Part shown: in pieces, positions 57,795 through 64,000 of the stretch
Layout: every line of letters starts with the position of its first letter
Numbering within the stretch: position 1 is the first letter of the stretch
Origin: Xanthostigma xanthostigma
Taxonomy: Eukaryota; Arthropoda; Insecta; Raphidioptera; Raphidiidae
Direction: 5' to 3'
DNA length: 64,000 bases
Assembly: GCA_963575645.1 (NCBI GenBank)
Contig: OY754470.1
Location: 31,354,501-31,418,500 of the forward strand
The notes under the pieces: model-generated
Seen by the model: only the letters and a program-made list of their open reading frames with translations
Database searches by the model: none
Told to the model about the DNA's origin: nothing
Position numbers and translations under genes: made by a program

Positions 57795-58370
57795 ATGGCA
57801 ATTATTACATGGAAGTGTACGTGGCTGCCCGTCGACAGGGGAAGATTACTTTCTTATGGATGTGGATTCATTGTTCCATCATTAATTCCGCCAATTCATA
57901 TTGCAATTTTATGGTATTTTTGGTCAAATTATTCTAGACATGTGGATAAAATTAATTGTTCATGTTCGTGTTGGGATACAGTCTTCAAAGGTTAATGTTT
58001 TATCATATTTTATTTTTTACCCATTTAAAATATGGTGTTGATAATTAATATTGAAGTTATATAACTTTTTTCTTAGGTTAATATTTATTTATGCTATAAA
58101 ATAAAATGTAATAGTTTAAATTAGCAATTGGCCACATATTCGTAAGATTTATTTATTTTTTTATTTTTCATATAATATCTTATAGCCGATCTTGATATTA
58201 TCAATTATAAATTGATATATCGTCGTTGGTTCTGTAATAGCTCTTATGCGAATAATCGGCAGATTTTACGTTCTTTAAATGAAAAGATTCAGGAAACGGG
58301 GCTCTATACAGTAGTAATACCTCCAAATCAATTTTACAGTAACCAACAAGGGGAAGTAACTCTTATGTGA
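57795..58370 (+). CDS. Small membrane protein of unknown function, two predicted exons
   Basis: Exon 57795-57990 (donor AAAG|GTTAAT) and exon 58186-58370 (acceptor TTATAG) join to 126 residues ending in TGA. The first exon is convincing: MAIITWKCTWLPVDRGRLLS is followed by a hydrophobic segment (about residues 20-45, FIVPSLIPPIHIAILWYFW) and a Cys cluster CSCSCWDTVFK. The pattern looks like a conserved single-pass or hairpin membrane protein, but I do not recognise the family. The second exon (ends QGEVTLM) is less sure, because it overlaps a local inverted duplication and the true gene may use other exons. Confidence 0.45.
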
Positions 58371-58613
58371 AAAGTTGTATCAAATAATTCCTCCCATGTG
58401 CCAGTGCCAATAAATCCGAAATTAATGTTAAATATTTTTTAAGAAAATACTTCGTCTTAATTAAACACGTATAGTAAAGATAAATATTAATTAGTAATAT
58501 ACCTCTGAAATAACTAGTTCTTACTATCCATTGCTGAAATAACCACTTTTTGGCCTTTCCTGCAAATTTTACTTTTTGCACATAAGAGGTAGTATTACAG
58601 AACCAACGACGAT
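58219..58613. repeat. Local inverted duplication of an exon-like segment
   Basis: The 21-bp ATCGTCGTTGGTTCTGTAATA at 58219-58239 returns exactly inverted at 58593-58613. Similarity continues weakly beyond it ('CTCTTATG(C/T)G'). Both orientations encode RRWFCN followed by a polar segment; the minus copy reads on openly as FCNTTSYVQKVKFAGKAKKW to a possible donor near 58504. Confidence 0.7.
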
Positions 58614-59058
58614 GTTCTATATTACCTTAAACTTTTTTTGGACAAAATAAAAAAAATTACCTCTTCATACATCCCTTAAAATCATATTTTGCACTTAATT
58701 TCAATATTAATATTAATGCAACATCTGCACCAAATTAAATACACTCTTCAGGAAGTGAATTCATTTCTGCAAACTAATGTTTTCCTAATATTGTAAGTTC
58801 GGTCCTGTCAGGCCGATTTTATTAAAATTTTGGTAGCGCATTTTAATCATTACAAAAGGGTCAAATTTCAATTTTGAAACAATTCGGAGACATTTTTTGG
58901 TACTTTTGGGCCCAAAAACATTTTTCAACCCCTAAAAACCAACCTTAAAATGGTCCCTTTTTAAATCGTACGGTGATGGATTTCAACACGTATACGAAAT
59001 TTCGTTTATATCGAATAAATCCTTCAAAAGTTATCATGCGCACACATGTAATTATATA
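58614..59058. other. No recognised feature
   Basis: Unassigned, with 'TTTTTGGTACTTTTGGGCCC' and short T runs. No exon or terminus was recognised before the mariner end at 59059. Confidence 0.35.
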
Positions 59059-59317
59059 CAGGATGAGTTTTAAGTTGATGCTTTTTTTTACAGCGTGTAA
59101 AAATCAAATAGACGAGCAAATATTTCAAATAGTTTTTTTTATCAAAACTCAAAAATAAGAGAGAAACAGCCTTTCGAAGTTTAAATAAATTTTATAAAAT
59201 TTTCTTTAATTTTGAGGTCGGTCCTGGGGTTATATTATGTCACTATAGAAATATGTTATTATTATCAAGTATTCACAGAAATTGTTCGAAGTTGTCCCCG
59301 TTTTGTTGGACACAAAG
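59059..59317 (+). mobile_element. mariner-type MITE, truncated
   Basis: TA|CAGGATGAGTTTTAAGTTGA opens a left arm matching 44551 and 14487, continuing to 'CGAAGTTGTCCCCGTTTTGT' (inner part known from the 14487 copy). Homology ends near 59317 and no right arm follows. Confidence 0.75.
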
Positions 59318-59404
59318 CCCGTTTTCCAATTACCATTGCGAGTGCGACTAAATGCCGCATAATGCCGCATTGTGCGCGTGTTCAATTGGAACAAATTAGT
59401 TTTT

Positions 59405-59417
59405 AAATGCGACGGTA
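59405..59417. repeat. Target-site duplication, left copy
   Basis: AAATGCGACGGTA matches 63679-63691 exactly and brackets the Jockey-like element. Confidence 0.9.
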
Positions 59418-59646
59418 AAAGATAAAAAGATAAAAATACTTTATTGTCTTATTACATATAAAAGCTTTGTACAAAACTTAAAAAATACTGGTTTTTTAAT
59501 AGCGTACCCGGTAATAATTACCACAACCAGCTGAGTTATTTTTTATTTCTGTGTACAATGTACATAGAGGAAAGTAGTTTGGCTATTTTGTATTTTTCCA
59601 GAAAAAATTGGGAAAAAAAACTGGTTCTTTTGGGTTTTATTATTTC

Positions 59647-62346
59647 TTAGTTTTTAAGAAGAATATGCTTAACTCTCTTATGGGAATATTTTTTATATTG
59701 TAATTTATTGATGTTATAGTTACCTATATAATTTATAAATGGATTATTATTATTTTTACATTTATTGAAAAAATTGGTTGCAATGTTGAAAATGAACTGA
59801 TCCAGATATTCAAGACTTATGATATCATGCATTGTTTTGATCTTAGTATAGTAGGGAAAATTACCTATGATTCTAATGCATTTATTTTGAATAACTTGTA
59901 GCTTTTTCAAGTTAGTTTTAGAGGTATTACTCCATACAGGTGCAGCGTATGTTAAAATTGATCTGATGCAAGCTTTATATATAATGGTTTTATTTTTGGT
60001 ATTTAGTTCGGACTTTTTATTAAAAATAGAATAAAAACAATGCATGATAGCATAAGCCTTGTCTCTTAGATAGTTAATGTGGTCAGTAAAATATAGTCCT
60101 CGATCTAATAACATTCCTAGATATTTAATCTTTTTTGACCATTGAGTCATATTGTTATTGATGGTAATGTTTTTTATTACTATGGGCCTCCTCCTAGTAA
60201 ATAAGATGGCTTCCGTTTTGGGGGCATTAATTTTTATTTTCCATCTGTGGAAGTACAGACAAATCTTATTTATTGAGTTTTGTAGGTTTTTAATGATCGT
60301 ATCTGCTCGATAGGAAGTACAAAATAATGCTGTGTCATCCGCATATAAAGCCATATTGACATTTTTTGTTTTCGGGATGTCATTGATGAATATAGTGAAG
60401 AGTATAGGGCCCAACAATGAACCCTGTGGGACCCCTGCCGTTACAGGCCTACAGCTTGAGTTTGTGTTATTTAAATTGACGTACATTTTCCTGTCATGCA
60501 GGTACGATTTTACAAAATATATTATAAATTTTGGGAAATTTAGCTTAATCAATTTAAAGATTAAACCCTTATGCCAGACAGTGTCGAAAGCTTTTGCAAT
60601 ATCCAGAAGAACCAGACCAGTATGCTTATGTAGATTAAATCCGTCGCTAATATGATCAACTAGTCGCGCCAGTTGAGCTGTGGTTGAATGATTTGCTCTG
60701 AATCCAAATTGCTCGTGTATTAGTAGGTTATTCGATTTGATGAAAGAATTAATTCTTGTGCAGTAGATTTTTTCTACAACTTTACTAATGGTATTTAGCA
60801 GACTTATAGGCCTATAATTTTCAGCACAAGAGTGGTTTTTTCCAGGTTTGGGTATTGCAACAACCTTCGACACCTTCCATTGCTGTGGAAAGTAAGCAAA
60901 CTTAAGAATTGCATTTATTATTACTGTGATACATATAAAACCTTTTACTGGTAAATTTTTTAACATAATGTTATTGATTTCATCTGGTCCTGGTGCTTTG
61001 TTATTTTTCAAATTTTTTATTATACATTTAACTTCTTTGGGGGTAGTTAGTTTGTAGTTATTATGAACTTTACATTTATCGCTAAAATATTCTCTGCAGG
61101 TTTTGTTTACAATTTTGTGGTAATGTATAGTTCCTAATTCATCGTTTTGTTTGTGCACAGACTCGAATTGGTTTGCAAGAATATTGGCTTTATCAATAAC
61201 ATTGTATACATAATTATCGACAGTTGTATTTGAACGTAAAGGTGGTAGCACACTAGCACCATTGAATTTTAGTTTTTTGCTTATTTTCCACAGGGAGTTG
61301 TCTTGAGGCTGGAGGGTACTTAAGAATGCGTTCCACGATTCATTTCTCCATTTATTAATTTCTAATTTAACTTGGTTCTCATGTGAAGTTAGTAGTTGTT
61401 TGTAGAATTGATTACGGTATCTTTGAAAATATCGTCTAATAGTATTTTTAGTTTTTATTAGATTTTTTATATTTTCAGGTAATTTTAGGACCTTAGAGGT
61501 AAATTTAGTTTTGGGTACGCTATTTTTACAAGCTAGATTAATTGTTGTAATAAGATGATTAGTAGCATTTTCCAGGTCAGTAGTGTTTTTGATATTTGGA
61601 TTGTGGGTCAAATGCAGATTTATATATTCTTTATATTTTTTCCAGTCAGCAGTTTTAAAGTTATATTTTATGTTTGTAACATTACGAGTTATGCTAGCAT
61701 TTAGTTTGAAAGCTACTGGATTATGATCAGAACTAAGTTTGGTCATAGCGACTGGGTTTGTTATATTTCTTATATTTTTAATTAACATAATGTCAATTAC
61801 GCTTGGATGATTTAAGTTATTTCTTGGGTAAAAAGTTGGCTCATTGGGGGCTTTAATTTCAACATTTTTTAATTGTGAGTATTCTAATAAATATTTGCCA
61901 TTACGATTATTCGCAAAACAGTTCCACGCAATGTGCTTACTGTTGAGGTCGCCCATGACAATGACTTTAGAGTCAAGAGTAAAGATTTTGTCTAGATCTT
62001 GTCTTTTTATTAAATTATTGGGTCGATTATACATGCAGACTATGGTTAGAGAGGAATTTCGTTCTAAAATAATCTTTACGGCAACTGCTTCAATGTTAAT
62101 GTGGTTTATAAAGATTTGTGAGTGCTGAATTGAGTTACTTACCATGATTGCTACGCCAGCGCTATTGGCGGTATAGTCGTGGCGATATATAGTAAATCCA
62201 GTAGCTTTCAGTTTATGCTTCTCACTAAGTTTGGTTTCACATAATCCAATAATATCGAATTTGTACATATTTATCATATCATTAAGTTCAACGATTTTAT
62301 TTTTTATGGAGTTAGCATTCCAAAATAATACATTGATTGGATTCAT
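59647..62346 (-). CDS. LINE ORF2: AP-like endonuclease and reverse transcriptase
   Basis: From ATG at 62346, 899 residues. The frame is open a little farther upstream but without an ATG. The endonuclease (about 1-225) shows FWNANS, GLCETKL (Glu37), VMGDLNSKH and LSSDHNPVAF. Reverse transcriptase (about 440-740) shows NNKAPGPDEI, ENYRPISLLNT, EQFGFRANHST, LVLLDIAKAFDTVWH (catalytic Asp near 582), AGVPQGSLLGP and ALYADDTALF with the catalytic YADD. It nicks target DNA and copies element RNA at the nick. The C-terminal region has CIRSILTYAAPVWS and CIRIIGNFPYYTK, usual for this group; no RNase H is seen. The ATG follows the ORF1 stop by five bases (TAATAAACATG), which suggests reinitiation or read-on by the same ribosome. 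Confidence 0.95.
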   Translation of the reverse strand: MNPINVLFWNANSIKNKIVELNDMINMYKFDIIGLCETKLSEKHKLKATGFTIYRHDYTANSAGVAIMVSNSIQHSQIFINHINIEAVAVKIILERNSSLTIVCMYNRPNNLIKRQDLDKIFTLDSKVIVMGDLNSKHIAWNCFANNRNGKYLLEYSQLKNVEIKAPNEPTFYPRNNLNHPSVIDIMLIKNIRNITNPVAMTKLSSDHNPVAFKLNASITRNVTNIKYNFKTADWKKYKEYINLHLTHNPNIKNTTDLENATNHLITTINLACKNSVPKTKFTSKVLKLPENIKNLIKTKNTIRRYFQRYRNQFYKQLLTSHENQVKLEINKWRNESWNAFLSTLQPQDNSLWKISKKLKFNGASVLPPLRSNTTVDNYVYNVIDKANILANQFESVHKQNDELGTIHYHKIVNKTCREYFSDKCKVHNNYKLTTPKEVKCIIKNLKNNKAPGPDEINNIMLKNLPVKGFICITVIINAILKFAYFPQQWKVSKVVAIPKPGKNHSCAENYRPISLLNTISKVVEKIYCTRINSFIKSNNLLIHEQFGFRANHSTTAQLARLVDHISDGFNLHKHTGLVLLDIAKAFDTVWHKGLIFKLIKLNFPKFIIYFVKSYLHDRKMYVNLNNTNSSCRPVTAGVPQGSLLGPILFTIFINDIPKTKNVNMALYADDTALFCTSYRADTIIKNLQNSINKICLYFHRWKIKINAPKTEAILFTRRRPIVIKNITINNNMTQWSKKIKYLGMLLDRGLYFTDHINYLRDKAYAIMHCFYSIFNKKSELNTKNKTIIYKACIRSILTYAAPVWSNTSKTNLKKLQVIQNKCIRIIGNFPYYTKIKTMHDIISLEYLDQFIFNIATNFFNKCKNNNNPFINYIGNYNINKLQYKKYSHKRVKHILLKN

Positions 62347-62351
62347 GTTTA

Positions 62352-63536
62352 TTACCCTAAGAATTGACACACTGATTCGAAAATTATTATAAGTTTTGAT
62401 AAATTGTCTTCGGTTGAAGCTAATTTAACTAGGGTACTTTTAATTGTGTTATAAACCTTAGTGATGTTTATATCTTTTAACAATGATTTTATTAGAGACA
62501 CTATGTCATCACCAGGATTTGTCTTGTTGTTAGTTGACGAGACGGATTCTCTTTGATTTGTGGGCGCTAGTTGAGGGAATTCACTTTTACGAAATTGAAA
62601 GTGAGAGTGTTTACTTTGATTTTTAATTTCCATTTGTTTTTTATAAATCGGACACTCTTTGGAGTTAGCTAAGTGAGTCCCTGAGCAGTTGGCACATTCG
62701 GGTGATGATATGGTTTCATGGGGGCAGTCCGATGTTATGTGGTTTTCTGTGCACTTTAAGCACTTGGAGAGTCTATGACAGTTTTGGGCAACGTGCCCAA
62801 AGCGTTGGCAATTAAAGCACTGTGTAACTGCTGATCTATTTTTATATTTCTCCCATGTTATTTTATAATAGAACAAAGATGTTATTTTTTTAATTTCATT
62901 TAGGTTTGTGTTGCTTGCAAAATAAATTATAAACATGGGGAATTTTATTATTTTATCTTGAGATTTTTTGGTCATTTGGGTAACTTTTTTAATTTGTAGC
63001 TTTTTATTTTCTAATTCCTGTTTTATTTCTTCGATCGGAAAATTAGGTGGAATATTTTTCAGTACCATTTTAATTTCTTTGTCAGAATCGGGAGTATACG
63101 TATGATATTCAAGTTTTGAGTCATCAATGATTTTTTTAAGTTTGTTATAATCATTTATATTTTTGGTGTAAAAAATAATACGATCATGCCTGTATTTTAA
63201 TTGGAAATCTTCATCTAGGTTTTCCTTAAGGTCTTCAAGCGCTTTAACTTGGTTTTTTAGCATTCCGTACAACACTATCGGTGGAGGTTTGGGCGATTTA
63301 GGTATTTTAGACTCACCCCTTGGAGATCTATCTTGTCTATCAACACCACTTGGTCCAGCTTCATCTTCATCCATGCTTTCATCATCTTCTTCTTCTTCTT
63401 CAGAATTCGGAAGAGCAGCATACTTATTATTAGTTGGAACGTTATATGTTAAGCTTAAGTTAGTACTAGGCGTAACTTTACGCTTTTTGGATGCGGGAAC
63501 AGTAGCGGCCTGAAAGCCGTCACTCTCAAATTGCAT
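62352..63536 (-). CDS. LINE ORF1: nucleic-acid-binding gag-like protein
   Basis: ATG at 63536 gives 394 residues; the frame is open upstream but has no ATG. A basic KKRK near residue 17 may be a nuclear signal, and residues 46-60 are a run of Glu and Asp. A middle domain (about 85-235) resembles the PRE_C2HC-associated region of Jockey gag proteins (KMVLKNIPPNFPIEEIKQEL). Three Cys/His knuckles follow: Cys240-x2-Cys-x4-His-x4-Cys253, Cys259-x2-Cys-x3-His-x4-Cys271 and Cys281-x2-Cys-x3-His-x6-Cys295. The protein packages the element RNA in the ribonucleoprotein. No frame damage. Confidence 0.93.
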   Translation of the reverse strand: MQFESDGFQAATVPASKKRKVTPSTNLSLTYNVPTNNKYAALPNSEEEEEDDESMDEDEAGPSGVDRQDRSPRGESKIPKSPKPPPIVLYGMLKNQVKALEDLKENLDEDFQLKYRHDRIIFYTKNINDYNKLKKIIDDSKLEYHTYTPDSDKEIKMVLKNIPPNFPIEEIKQELENKKLQIKKVTQMTKKSQDKIIKFPMFIIYFASNTNLNEIKKITSLFYYKITWEKYKNRSAVTQCFNCQRFGHVAQNCHRLSKCLKCTENHITSDCPHETISSPECANCSGTHLANSKECPIYKKQMEIKNQSKHSHFQFRKSEFPQLAPTNQRESVSSTNNKTNPGDDIVSLIKSLLKDINITKVYNTIKSTLVKLASTEDNLSKLIIIFESVCQFLG

Positions 63537-63678
63537 TTTATTAAATGTCTTTGCACGGATGCATTGACATTTAACAAAGAGAATATCACGAATATATTGT
63601 AAAATATAGTTAGTCACTAATTATTCACAGAACAAATTTAAACACGACTGCACAGTACAGCAGTCAAATCGCGACTCC

Positions 63679-63691
63679 AAATGCGACGGTA
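63679..63691. repeat. Target-site duplication, right copy
   Basis: AAATGCGACGGTA, identical to 59405-59417. The pre-insertion site would read TTAGTTTTTAAATGCGACGG followed by TAGAGAGC. Confidence 0.9.
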
Positions 63692-63892
63692 GAGAGCATT
63701 GGATTAACTGAAAGATTCAGAAAAAAATCATAAGTTTTGCATTCTTCAATGTGGATATCCATTTGTTTGTAAACAAAAGTATATTTGTTAAAATTAGTTG
63801 ATAATAAATAAAAATCTGTAAAATTAATTTGCTCAAGTTTTTACAAAAAATAAAGAAAAAAAATATCGCAAGAAGCTGTCTTACAAGTATCC

Positions 63893-64000
63893 ATGCTTGA
63901 TTTTATTGAAAATTTTTGGTCTTGGCACTGTTGTAATAATGATCTAAATCAAACAACAATTTTAAATTGTCAAAAATGTCAACTTGAAGAAAAAAAATTG
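63893..64000 (+). CDS. Possible start of a Cys-rich protein, cut by the window edge
   Basis: ATG at 63893 opens 36 codons without a stop up to the edge. The peptide starts MLDFIENFWSWHCC and continues with ILNCQKCQLEEKK. A Trp followed by Cys pairs and a later Cys-x2-Cys recalls RanBP2-type zinc fingers, but the first Cys spacing does not fit the standard pattern. Upstream TCTTACAAG could be a splice acceptor or part of a 5' UTR. The LINE sits about 200 bp upstream, between this frame and a CpG-containing stretch at 59335-59415 that may have been its promoter. Short and unconfirmed. Confidence 0.3.
   Translation, partial: MLDFIENFWSWHCCNNDLNQTTILNCQKCQLEEKKL

Larger units (their letters stand above)
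59418..63678 (-). mobile_element. Full-length Jockey-like non-LTR retrotransposon (LINE), 4.26 kb
   Basis: It lies on the minus strand between perfect 13-bp target duplications. Order 5' to 3': about 142-nt leader, ORF1 (63536-62352), ORF2 (62346-59647), and a 229-nt 3' UTR with AATAAA near 59440. The 3' tail is not poly(A) but two and a half copies of a TTTTTATC-like unit. Both ORFs are uninterrupted, so the copy may be recent and possibly active. The endonuclease plus reverse transcriptase ORF2 without RNase H, and ORF1 with three Cys/His knuckles, fit the Jockey clade; related clades such as CR1 are not excluded. Confidence 0.9.

Noticed and set aside
60332-60655. Plus-strand open frames at 60332-60655, 61844-62128 and 63289-63513
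   Set aside because: They are antisense shadows of the LINE ORFs, which have clear protein motifs.

Overview
This is an AT-rich animal nuclear window, almost certainly from an insect. The evidence is a nuclear gene for mitochondrial ribosomal protein L32 with three exons, a coiled-coil gene resembling insect spindle-F, an intact Jockey-type non-LTR retrotransposon, and many interspersed repeats of the kind found in insect genomes. Nothing bacterial, organellar or viral was recognised. I cannot name the order or species.

Host genes occupy little of the window. A 55-codon exon on the minus strand (24020-24184) stands head to head with mRpL32 (24357-27635, plus strand), about 170 bp apart, so they may share a promoter. 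A spindle-F-like gene (34266-40673, minus strand) has two coding exons split by an intron of about 5.3 kb filled with transposons. A small membrane-protein gene of unknown function lies at 57795-58370 on the plus strand. A Cys-rich reading frame runs off the right edge from 63893.

The rest is nested mobile DNA. 1-9.7 kb holds foldback elements and tandem repeats. 9.8-22.2 kb is dominated by a Helitron-like repeat family with internal minisatellites, a 120-bp satellite (10.9-12.7 kb), a hAT element, a 148-bp tandem array and a GC-rich 0.85-kb palindrome. 27.7-33.7 kb and the spindle-F intron carry mariner, hAT, Mutator-like and Tigger derivatives, several nested, many with readable target-site duplications. 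41-56 kb holds palindromic MITEs, tandem repeats, a 1.9-kb near-perfect palindrome and a second diverged satellite. 59.4-63.7 kb is a complete Jockey-like element flanked by 13-bp duplications.

The most notable reconstruction is a dead gene on the minus strand between 49.3 and 43.2 kb. Three separated pieces fit end to end into one decayed protein with a PIN/FEN1-like 'ADTLIV...EDxD...GCDTTSA' signature. It was split first by a 3.2-kb inverted-repeat element and by a 2.1-kb Helitron-like element, and the latter was itself hit by a mariner MITE. Other points worth attention are the L-S-L'-S' architecture at 51.6-53.6 kb, the satellite carrying a TGACGTCA palindrome in nearly every unit, and the minisatellites carrying GCGCATGCGC palindromes.
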